This document shows positions 8,197 through 17,800 of a stretch of 64,000 nt of DNA, piece after piece; the first letter of the stretch is position 1; each line of letters starts with the position of its first letter. The translations under genes were made by a program, and so were the position numbers. Under the pieces are notes generated by a model, which saw only the letters and a program-made list of their open reading frames with translations, was not told the origin of the DNA and made no database searches. Source of the DNA: DAOPYU01 sp942493245 (lineage in GTDB: Bacteria; Sumerlaeota; Sumerlaeia; UBA8349); assembly GCA_942493245.1 (NCBI GenBank), contig OW818685.1, forward strand, positions 3,348,001 through 3,412,000, written 5' to 3'.

Positions 8197-8214
8197 TGGC
8201 ACAGTGTTGCCAAT
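8195..8214. promoter_or_regulatory. Palindromic operator, probable NrpR site
   Basis: ATTGGCA-N6-TGCCAAT is a perfect 7-bp inverted repeat with a 6-bp spacer. Known NrpR operators are palindromes with half-sites separated by six bases (GGAA-N6-TTCC in Methanococcus), so the geometry agrees although the bases differ. Placement over the -10/start region fits repression. Confidence 0.6.
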
Positions 8215-8383
8215 ATTCTTGCGGGGCGCCGGAAAAAGGCACAACAGGGGTTTCTGGCAATAATGGCAACCTAACGAATCGGAATCCGAGGGGGAATACA
8301 GCCTCATCCAGATTGACGGGCTAGTGACCCCTTTCAACCACCTTGGGTGGTATTCCAAGCAGTACGAATGGAGACCCAGCTCT

Positions 8384-9724
8384 ATGTCTTACGTGTCAGA
8401 AGTCCTTGAACTCGCGAAAAAGCGCAACCCGGCCGAGCCGGAATTCCACCAGGCGGTGGAAGAAGTGCTCACCTCGCTCGAGGCCGTCATGGCTCGCAAT
8501 CCGCAATACCAGAAGAACCGCATCCTGGAGCGCATCATCGAACCCGAGCGCGTGCTCATGTTCCGTGTGCCGTGGTTGGACGACAAGGGCGTGTGTCAGG
8601 TCAACCGCGGTTTCCGCATCGAGATGAACAGCGCGATCGGCCCCTACAAGGGCGGTCTTCGCTTCCACCCCTCCGTGTACCTCGGCATCCTGAAGTTCCT
8701 GGCCTTCGAGCAGGTGTTCAAGAACTCCCTCACGACGCTGCCCATGGGCGGCGGCAAGGGCGGGTCGGACTTCGACCCGAAGGGCAAGTCGGACAACGAA
8801 GTGATGAAGTTCTGCCAGTCGTTCATGACCGAACTGTCGCGCCACATCGGCGCCGACACGGACGTGCCGGCGGGCGACATCGGCGTGGGCGGCCGTGAGA
8901 TCGGTTTCATGTTCGGCCAGTACAAACGCCTTCGCAACGAGTTCACGGGCGTGTTGACGGGCAAGGGCCTGAAGTGGGGCGGCAGCCTGATCCGTCCCGA
9001 AGCCACGGGTTACGGTTCGGTTTACTTTGCGCAGGAAATGCTGGCCACGCGCGGCGATTCGTTCGCCGGCAAGGTCTGCACCGTCTCCGGGTCGGGGAAT
9101 GTGGCCCAGTACACCGTCGAGAAACTGAACCAGCTGGGCGCCAAGGCCGTCACGCTGTCGGACTCGAACGGCACGATCTACGACAAGGACGGGATTGACG
9201 CCGAGAAACTGGCGTTTGTCATGGACCTCAAGAATGTGCGCCGCGGCCGCATTCAGGAGTACGTGACCCAGTACCCGGGCGCCCAGTACCTCGAAGGCAA
9301 GCGTCCGTGGGGCGTGAAGTGCGACTGCGCGTTCCCCAGCGCCACGCAGAACGAAATCAATGGCGACGACGCCAAGACCCTTGTCAACAACGGCTGTTTC
9401 CTGGTTTCCGAAGGCGCCAACATGCCGAGCGATCCGGACGCCGTCAAGGTCTTCCTGGACAAGAAAATCCTCTACGGCCCCGGCAAGGCGGCCAACGCGG
9501 GTGGTGTGGCCACGTCGGGTCTTGAAATGTCGCAGAACTCGATGCGCCTGTCCTGGACGCGCGAGGAAGTGGACGCCCGCCTGCACGGCATCATGAAGAG
9601 CATCCACAAGGCGGCCTACGACGCGGCCGAAGAGTACGGCATGAAGGGCAACTACGTGGCGGGCGCGAACATCGCCGGCTTCGTCAAGGTCGCCGACGCC
9701 ATGCTGGATCAAGGTCTGGTCTAA
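8384..9724 (+). CDS. gdhA: NADP-type glutamate dehydrogenase
   Basis: A 446-residue hexameric-type glutamate dehydrogenase of about the usual 445-450 length. It reductively aminates 2-oxoglutarate with ammonium to glutamate in the cytosol. Visible signatures are the substrate-binding PYKGGLRFHPSV, the active-site PMGGGKGGSDFDPKGKSD, DVPAGDIGVGGREIGFMFG and the Rossmann motif SGSGNVAQY. The conserved ANAGGVATSGLEMSQNS near the end fits the NADP-dependent anabolic group (EC 1.4.1.4). The start at MSYVSEVLELAKK is chosen over an upstream in-frame ATG at 8324 because the family begins here and GGAG precedes it. Divergence from nrpR and the promoter palindrome indicate control by nitrogen status. 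A strong terminator follows at 9846. Confidence 0.96.
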   Translation: MSYVSEVLELAKKRNPAEPEFHQAVEEVLTSLEAVMARNPQYQKNRILERIIEPERVLMFRVPWLDDKGVCQVNRGFRIEMNSAIGPYKGGLRFHPSVYLGILKFLAFEQVFKNSLTTLPMGGGKGGSDFDPKGKSDNEVMKFCQSFMTELSRHIGADTDVPAGDIGVGGREIGFMFGQYKRLRNEFTGVLTGKGLKWGGSLIRPEATGYGSVYFAQEMLATRGDSFAGKVCTVSGSGNVAQYTVEKLNQLGAKAVTLSDSNGTIYDKDGIDAEKLAFVMDLKNVRRGRIQEYVTQYPGAQYLEGKRPWGVKCDCAFPSATQNEINGDDAKTLVNNGCFLVSEGANMPSDPDAVKVFLDKKILYGPGKAANAGGVATSGLEMSQNSMRLSWTREEVDARLHGIMKSIHKAAYDAAEEYGMKGNYVAGANIAGFVKVADAMLDQGLV

Positions 9725-9740
9725 TCACACGGGGAGGAAG

Positions 9741-9778
9741 GGACTTCCGGGCCGGGAAACCTGAAGGACCGGAAGTCC
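9741..9778. repeat. 10-bp perfect inverted repeat after gdhA
   Basis: GGACTTCCGG (9741-9750) pairs with CCGGAAGTCC (9769-9778) 17 bp past the gdhA stop. There is no U-tract; it may protect the mRNA 3' end or be a short repeat. Confidence 0.5.
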
Positions 9779-9845
9779 ATCCGTCCTGAAATCGGGGGAC
9801 AGGCGGAAACGCCTCGACGCCGGTTGCGCGGTTCAACGGTCTCTG

Positions 9846-9900
9846 CGCCGTAGCGTTGCTTTCCCAACACGGGACACAACGCTGCGGCGTTCTTCTTTTT
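9846..9900 (+). terminator. Rho-independent terminator of gdhA
   Basis: CGCCGTAGCGTTG (9846-9858) pairs with CAACGCTGCGGCG (9877-9889), 12 of 13 positions matching, followed by TTCTTCTTTTT. Confidence 0.8.
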
Positions 9901-10076
9901 CCGGGGAAATATTGTTCAGAAACGACTCTTTGTCCAACCGAATTCATCTATCGCCGCCGGGAAATCATGCGAGTTCGCATTCAAGATGAGACAAACAGGG
10001 TGAAGTTCTCCCCATCCTTTGGACAGGGATCGGGTGGGATTAAAGCGTGATGGCTGACGACCCGATCACGTTTTTT
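9901..10076 (+). other. Gap between gdhA terminator and next gene, with a second plus-strand terminator
   Basis: No protein gene is evident. Two overlapping, mutually exclusive hairpins lie at the end: GATCGGGT (10028-10035) with ACCCGATC (10060-10067), and CGTGAT (10046-10051) with ATCACG (10065-10070). The second is followed directly by TTTTTT. Since gdhA already has its own terminator and the next gene is on the opposite strand, a short transcript could end here; no known RNA class is recognised. Confidence 0.3.
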
Positions 10077-10180
10077 CTCACTCAATGACCCGAACGGGGC
10101 GGGTTCGTCCCAAGCGACAAAACACCTTCTGTACGAAACATGGAGCAGAGCGAATCCCAACCGGTTGTCCTGAACGGCGC

Positions 10181-11530
10181 TCATTTCGCTTCCTGCGCCA
10201 TCTTCCGAAGACGATCCGAAACGACCAGCATGGCACGGGCCTGGTGGTAACACTCCGTCCAGCGATCGCTTTTGGCCAACTGTTGCACCGGACGATCCGG
10301 CGCCCCATTGGCGCCCACCGTGCGATACCATCCGCCACGCTCCCGATCCACCTGATGCTGCGCGATAAAATTCCACTGTCGGACGAAAGCGTTCCAGTAA
10401 TCGCTCGTTTCGCGCCCCGCGGGCTCGTGTTGCAGCAACAGGGCATTGAGATTTTCCGCCTGGACCCACCAGATTTTTTCGGTCACCAGCCCGCCTGCCA
10501 GATGGCCCTGATCGTCCAGCATGCCCGCGTCATAAAGGCCCCCATGCGTCTGATCCCACCCACACGCCAACGCGTGGTCCACCAGACGGCGCGCCGCCTT
10601 CCAGGCGCGTTCGTCATCGGGCCTCCCCAATGCCTCCGCCGCCTCGATCAGCAGAAACCCCGCCTCCACATCATGCCCGAAGGAATCCGGGCCGGGCAGA
10701 CGCTTCCAGTCAGCGGAAAGAAACTGAGTCAGGAAACCCGGCTCAGCATAGATCTTCTCAAGACACAGGTTGAAAACCTCCTCCACCCGCGTCCGAACCG
10801 CCGCATCGGGCCAAACCCGGTACAGTTGCGTCAACGCTTCCAGAACATGGATGTGCGTGTTCATGGACTTCTGATCGCCCTTCGCCCCGATCGGATTGGC
10901 CACACCTCCCTGCACACGGCTGCCGTCCAACGTCACAAACTCCAGATACCCTCCCTGTTCCGAATCGTGGGCAAACTGCTCCATCCAGCGGAAGCAACGC
11001 TGGGCCAGTTCCAGACTGGCCGCGTCCCGCGTCACCTCATAACTGGCGGCCAGCGCATAGAGACCGAAGGCCACGCCATAGACCTGCTTGTGCGCGACCC
11101 CTTCCCGGTTCGGACGCCCATCGGCGCCCACCGACCAATAGAATCCCCCCCGCTCACGGTCCCAGAGACGGTCCGCCAGGCAAGCCGTCCCACGACGCGT
11201 CATGGCCAGGTAGAACTCGGAACGCTCTGGGAAACGACGGACCGCCTGCGCGGCGGTCCACGTCAGGCGGCTCTGATAAACGATACTCTTGTCGCTGCCT
11301 GGCTGCCGGGTCCAATCCACAGAAAAGTTTTCATGAAATCCCCCGCCCGCTTCATCCACCGCCGCTGGAAACCAGCGGTCCAGAATCTCTTTCTGCAGGT
11401 TTGATTCCATCTCTCCCGCCAGGCGCAGATACACCTCCTTGTTCGGAGAAACGGGAACATCGGCATCACCCGCCGAACAAAACACACCGGGCAGAGAAAC
11501 CAGCATTATCCACACCAGGACAGATTTCAT
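10181..11530 (-). CDS. Exported N-acylglucosamine / cellobiose 2-epimerase family enzyme
   Basis: A 449-residue protein of the AGE superfamily ((alpha/alpha)6 barrel), which epimerises the C2 of sugars such as N-acetylglucosamine or cellobiose. Family motifs are HKQVYGVAFGLYALA, KSMNTHIHVLEALTQLY, SFGHDVEAGFLLIEAA, EKIWWVQAENLNALL and a repeated GGFYW/GGWYR pattern. The active-site histidines of the family fall in MNTHIHVLE and FGHDVE. The histidine-rich and KIWWVQAE motifs favour the cellobiose 2-epimerase branch. Unusually, an N-terminal signal peptide (MKSVLVWIMLVSLPGVFCSA) predicts export. The start has GGAG nine bases upstream. It stands alone, so its substrate is not indicated by neighbours. 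Confidence 0.85.
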   Translation of the reverse strand: MKSVLVWIMLVSLPGVFCSAGDADVPVSPNKEVYLRLAGEMESNLQKEILDRWFPAAVDEAGGGFHENFSVDWTRQPGSDKSIVYQSRLTWTAAQAVRRFPERSEFYLAMTRRGTACLADRLWDRERGGFYWSVGADGRPNREGVAHKQVYGVAFGLYALAASYEVTRDAASLELAQRCFRWMEQFAHDSEQGGYLEFVTLDGSRVQGGVANPIGAKGDQKSMNTHIHVLEALTQLYRVWPDAAVRTRVEEVFNLCLEKIYAEPGFLTQFLSADWKRLPGPDSFGHDVEAGFLLIEAAEALGRPDDERAWKAARRLVDHALACGWDQTHGGLYDAGMLDDQGHLAGGLVTEKIWWVQAENLNALLLQHEPAGRETSDYWNAFVRQWNFIAQHQVDRERGGWYRTVGANGAPDRPVQQLAKSDRWTECYHQARAMLVVSDRLRKMAQEAK

Positions 11531-11872
11531 GACATCAGGCTCCTTGAAAGAAAATATGAAACTTCCTGCATCCAGTCGGCAGTTGGCGCGTCTGAAAGAT
11601 TACGGGGAGAAAACACTCGCAGCGCCAGACGGCTGACCGCCGCGAGAAAAGTACCAGAACCCATACAGCACGCCCCGACTCTATGCGTTTTGTTCCTCTC
11701 CGCGCAACTTCATTTCGATATTCCAGACCCAACAAAAAGGAGATGTATCCCCATTGAGGTAGAATTCCATCCCGGAAAAAAACTTGAGGGAGAAGCCCGT
11801 TCCCCAGCTTCTCCCTCGAAGTTCTCGCAACGGAAATGACCTCCCGCGGCGTTATTTCTGCTGTCCCCGTCT
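11531..11872. other. 342-bp intergenic gap
   Basis: This gap should hold the promoter of the epimerase gene at its left end and carries the terminator of the giant gene at 11775-11822. Nothing else was recognised. Confidence 0.5.
11775..11822 (-). terminator. Rho-independent terminator of the giant gene
   Basis: A long stem, CTTGAGGGAGAAGC (11783-11796) with GCTTCTCCCTCGAAG (11807-11821), is followed on the minus strand by TTTTTTT. It lies just past the stop of the 3246-residue gene. Confidence 0.8.
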
Positions 11873-14800
11873 TTATAAATCGGGGTTGATCAAGATCGGC
11901 TGAACTGGCGTCGTGGGCAACACTTTCATCTTCGTCACCTGTTCCGGATCGAGGAACGCCACGCCTTCCACCACACCGGGCGTTCGGGTCTGCAGGATAC
12001 CGATGCCACCCGAGTAGTTCGGTGCGCCCGTTGCCTCGTCGTAACCGGCGTAGAAGTAACCCGACACGCCCGTCTGACCGTAAACCTTCGTAAGGGCCGC
12101 TTTATTCTTGCCCTTGGCCTGTGGCTGCGCCTTCAGAACCATCGCAGTCGGCTTGCCCGCCGTGCCAACAGCGCCGCCCACAGAGACGCCGCCCACCTTC
12201 TTCGCCGTCGCCTGAAAAAGCGTCAGGTTCGTGCCCGACTGAATCAGACCGCAACGGATGTTACCACCCGCCGCCGTGACCTTCTCGATGTCGCCTACCA
12301 TTTCGTCGGCCACAATCGAACCACCGGAGACGGTTACCGACTTGAGTTCGCTGCCCTGGATCGAAGACGGAGTCGCTTCGCTCTGCGGCACCGCCACGCC
12401 CGCTGCGTCGGCCACCACCTTCGGCAGCGAACCGACCGCCCCCAGGCTCGTTTTCTTCTGCGCGCCGTCCTTGTACACCTTCGACGCCACATTGAGCAAT
12501 TTGATCGGTTGAGCCGTCTTACCCGTCGAGCCGATTTCCTCGACCACCGCGCCCGTCGCCTTGATCAGCATCGGCACGCGCGACGTACCGTCCGTCTCGA
12601 TGAACGTGCGCGCGTAGTAACCCTGATCCGACGATTTCTCCGCCGTGATCGTGATCTTCTCAAACTCACCGGCCTTGAGGAACGTGACCGACCTGGCCGA
12701 GACCGACCGGACCTGCCCCGACGCTTCGAGCGAATAGACCGGCACGTCGAACGCCAGCGTCTTGACACTCCCCTCGATTGTGAGTGTCGGGACCTGCGTG
12801 CAATTCTTCAGGTAGTAGATCCCCTTGTCCGGGTTATCCAACGCATTTGCGGGCAGTTTCTTGAGTTGCGCGATCTTGATCGTACCCGACTTCGAACCGT
12901 CAGTTGCCGCGAAGGTCAAACTGCCCGTTGTGGGCAGATCGCGCGTCATCGTGTAGCCCTTGGCCGTTATCATGTAATTCGCCGGAGCGATCACTTCGAT
13001 CGTCACGGACGCCAGTACGGCCTCACTGGGAGCGCTCATGTTCCCCCACGCATCCACCGACTTGACCGTGTACGCGTATGTCATTCCCGGCACCGCCGAG
13101 TCATCGGCGAACTCGGTCACCGCCCCCACGGTCCAGGCCACTGGAGTCGCATCCGCCTTTCCGGCCAGCGTGCGCTCGATCACATACGCCGTAGCGCTCG
13201 TCACGGCATCCCACTTCACCAGCACCTGATAGGTATTTCCCACAGCGGTCACACTCGTAGGAAGCGCCACGGCCGTATCGAAGAACTCCGCGTCTTCCGC
13301 CCAGGCCTCGCCCAGATCGCTCTTGGCGACACTCCGGTACATATAACGGGTTCCGGGAAGAAGCCCCGTGACCTGAACGGAGAAAGCGCCCTCGCCACGC
13401 GAACCCAGCGCCTCAACATGTTCCCAGGCCGACGGCTTCAGACCGCCGTCTTCCTGTCCCCAATAGACCAGAACCTCGGGTTCCTGGTCGCCCGTTGGGG
13501 AAAGGAAGCCGTTCAATACTGCCGCTTCTTCCTTTACCTCGCTGGCCGGTTGATTCGTCACCTGCAGGCCCGAAAGATTGATCGGATGGGTGATGACCTG
13601 AGTCACCGCGCCCTTGGAATCCGAAACCGCCGCGTGGAGATAGAAGGATTTGCCCGGCGTGGGATGGACCAGTGCAGAACAGTTTCCCTGATCACCCGGC
13701 AGATCCGAACCCACGGCCACCAGTCCCGAATACTCCAGATCAGTCCAGGAAAGGTCCACCTGCATCTCCTCCCCATCGCCATCCACCGCGGTCCAATCAA
13801 CCGACAATTGCAACCCTTCCGTCGTCCACTGGGTCCGAATCGCATCGAATTGGAATTCAGGCGGCGCATTCTCCCCCACATAGGAACGATCCCACGCCGT
13901 CATCGCCTTCCCTACGACAAATGCACCCGCACGGGCCACGGCAAAACCCGCCGGGCGCGACGCGGCCGTGTATTCCTCCGGGAGCGACTTGAGAGCGCTC
14001 GTGGCTTCCACCTCATAGGGTGTGTAGAAGACATCCCACAATTCGCCTTTATTGATGAAATTCTGACTCACCTGGGGCGAACCATCGAGTTCCACCTTGT
14101 GAATCCACGTCTTCCCACAGTCCAGCGACTTGTACCATCTGAAGTCGTACTTGATCGTGTCCCCATCCGGATCGGTCGAATAGACCAGTACGTCCACGAT
14201 TAAATCCTGATTCGGGCTCGCGGGTTGCGGGATCACCTGAACAATCGGCTGAGTGGGCGGAGAATTGAAGATTGTGAAGGGGATAGATGCCTTCGCGCTC
14301 CACGTACCCACGGCATCCTGCGCCCAGGCATGCAGCACCCATGCCTGATTTTTGGCAGTCAAGTCCGACGTCAGCTGGGTATCGGTACTGAGTACCACAT
14401 CGCTCAGAATCCACTCGTACCGATAGTCCACAATCGCGTCACCCTCGGCATCCGTCACCTGAAGCGCCGGCGTGACAACATCCGGTTTTCGCGGTTCCGT
14501 GGGCGTGATCCCCAGAGACGCAATGACCGGCGGCGTGTTCACATGAACCCCAACGGAACTTTCGGACCAGGCTCCCACATTCCCCACCTGATCGAACGCC
14601 CGCACCCGGCAGTACACCGTTGTCCCCACCGGACACACCAGCGCTTTCTCCGCGACCAGTCCCATGTTTTCATCGAGCAGATCGGCCGCTCCCGGTGCGG
14701 TCCCGATCTGGCACTGATAACCCGCAATCCCACTCGCCGGTTCTGGATCCGTGACTGCCGGCCAGGAGAAGTGGACAGTCGTATCCGCTGAGACCGCTTC

Positions 14801-17800
14801 ATCCGAAACCGGCGCCGCCACCGTGTTCGGCGGAGTGGTGTCGAACAGCACCGTCGCGGGACCGATCAGCGCATTGCGATTCCCCACCACGTCGTGGCAG
14901 GCCGATGGATTGACCGACAAGGTCAACAGGCCGTCCCCCGTGACTCCGGAGACCTGAAGCCGATACTGGCTGTCCGTTTCCCGCTCCACCGTCACGGACG
15001 TGTACTGCATTCCCTCGTCGAGGTCAATGGTCACGAGCGGGTTTTCTTCAAGACCCCAGACCGGTTCCGAGAACGTCACCTGGAACGCCGCCTCCGGTTC
15101 GGCAGTTATCGCCTTGTCGGGAACGATTTCCCCCGTCGGAGGAGTCGTGTCGAGAACAAACCGGGCCTCGATCGTCTTGTTCCCATTCATCGTGAAAACA
15201 AGCGGATTGGCTTGTTCCATTCCCGCTGGCACATCGCCCACCCAGCCGTCGAACCAACAGAACGGATCGGGCTGAGCCGTCAGGGTGACCGTGGTGCCGG
15301 ACACATAGACCGGCAGATCCGGTGACTTCAGGACCGAACCATTGACAGCCCCTGTCTCCAGCGTATACTCGTTGATCGCAAACATCGCCGTCACTGTCTT
15401 CGAAGTATCCATCACGACAATGAGTGGATTGAGCGTACTCGTTGTCGCGCCACTCCAACCCGCGAAATGATGGCCATTCGCAGGCGTGGCCGTCAGCGTC
15501 ACCGTTGTACCCTCCACATAGGTCGCCAGATCCGGCGACTTCGTCACCGCCCCCTGGCCCGATACGGCAACCGTCAGAGCATATTGACAGGGAATCGAAT
15601 TTTCCTGACGCATTGACAACCGGAAACCATAAAAGGAGGCTCCCATATCAGTTGCCCATCCGAATCGCATGGCCGACCGACAGTAATTCGCCCGATCTTC
15701 CCAGGAACCACCCCGAAGCAGCCAAGGATAGGTCGAATTCCAGTTGATCCATGGACTCCCATCCGTCGGGGCGCCCCTATAATCATTGCTCCAGGTATCC
15801 TGGACCCATTCACACACGTTTCCGTGCATGTCGTAGAGTCCGAACTGATTGGGCAACTTCGTGCCGACCGGATGGACCTCACCACCAGAGTTTCCCTGCC
15901 ACCACATATAGTCCGAACGATTCCCGGGCAAAACTCCAGCCGGACCATCCTGATTCAAATCATCGATTGGATTCCCGGAAGCGTCCACCAGCGAATCCCC
16001 AAAGAAGAAGCGGGTTTGTGAACCTCCCCGGCAGGCGTATTCCCATTCCGCCTCGCTCGGCAATCGCATCGGCGTCAGAATCTGCCCCGTCTCCAGAAGG
16101 TAGTTGTTCAGATTTTTAATGAAACCCGATTCCGAATCATTAACCTGATTCAGCTCAACCATATTAATGGGATAATTGTCTCCGACAGTCCCATAACCCA
16201 CAGCCGGATTGTCTCCCATGATCGCCTGCCACTGTCCCTGTGTGACCTCATACTTGCCCATATAGAAGGAGTAATCGATATGGACCGTATGAACCGGACC
16301 TTCATCGGAACGGTGAGAACGTTCGGAATCGGGAGACCCCATCTGGAACGACCCGGCTGGAATCCGCACAAGAGTGAGCGGCACATTACCCGGCAGATTC
16401 ACCGTGAATTCTTCTGGAAGCGAACTGTTCGAGAAATTCGCCGTGAAAGTTTTGTCCGATCCCCCCACCGTATACACATACACCTGATTTGTCGAAATCG
16501 TTACACCGCCATCCCGCCACCCGGCAAACGCCCAGCCAGCCGCCGGTGTCGCCTGAAGCGTCACCGAGGTCCCGGGCGCATAAGCCGGCAAATCCGGAGT
16601 CTTCGCTACCGTCCCCCCGTTGGCTGGATTGGCTACCACCGCCAGTGTGTACAAATCCTCTGGAGCCGCCGCGAACCTCGCCGTGAAAACCTTGTCCGCG
16701 TTCGCCACGGTATGCACATAGGAAGGGCTTGTCGAAACCGTCGTGGCGCCGTCCAACCAGCCGCGGAACGACCAGCCAGGCGCAGGCGTCGCCTGCAACG
16801 TCACTTGAGAACCCACCGCATAGGAAGCCTGATCCGGCAACTTCGACACCGTGCCGCCATCTGTGGGACTAGCCCCAACGGTCACCATCCAAAGGCTTTC
16901 CCTCAACGCCAGGGAATGAGTTCCTGCCCCCGCGATGGCCACAAAACCCCGGTTAGGCACAGGAACCGTACACTCGCCAGAGAGGTTCCTCCCCCAAGTC
17001 ACGACGGAACCGTCGGACTTGAGTGCCAGATTGTGGTAATACCCCGCCGAAATAGCCGAAAAACCGCTGTTGGGTGTGGGTATCGCACACTGGCCAACAA
17101 CATTCGATCCCCACGCGACAATCGAACCATCGGACTTCAGGCCCAGACTGTGTACCCATCCCGCCGATACGGCCTTAAACCCGCTGTTGGGCGTGGGAAC
17201 CGTACACTGCCCCTCAACATTTCGCCCCCACGCCACAATCGAACCATCGGACTTCAGACCCAGACAGTGGTAATCCCCCGCCGAAACCGCCACAAACCCG
17301 CTGTTCGGCGTGGGAACAGTACGTTGACCGTAACTGTTATCCCCCCACACGACAACCGAACCGTCTGATTTCAACCCCATGCTGTGACGGTACCCGCCCG
17401 CAACCGCCACGAAATTCTGATTCGGCGCGGGAACCGAACATTGACCGGATTCGTTATATCCCCACGTGACAATCGAGCCATCGGACTTCAAACCCAGATA
17501 GTGACTGTGTCCCCCCGCAATAGCCACAAGACCGCTGTTGGGCGAAGGAACCTCGCAATAGCCTCCCCATGCCACAACCGAACCGTTGGACTTCAATCCC
17601 AGACTGTGTAGATGCCCCCCTGTAAGAGCCATAAAATCGCTGTTAGGTGAAGGAACTATGCTTTGATCGTGACTGTTACTTCCCCATGCCACGATGGGAA
17701 AACCGGAACCACAGAGTGTGATGGAGTCGCTCATAACGGCAGATTCAACACCCACACTGTCTTTCACCTTGAAATAAACCGTCTTCACCCCACTGCCACT

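Noticed and set aside
8197..8210. Sigma-54 promoter resemblance (TGGCAC...TTGC) before gdhA
   Set aside because: The GG and GC elements are nine bases apart, whereas sigma-54 promoters need ten; the sequence is better explained as a perfect palindrome over a sigma-70-type promoter.
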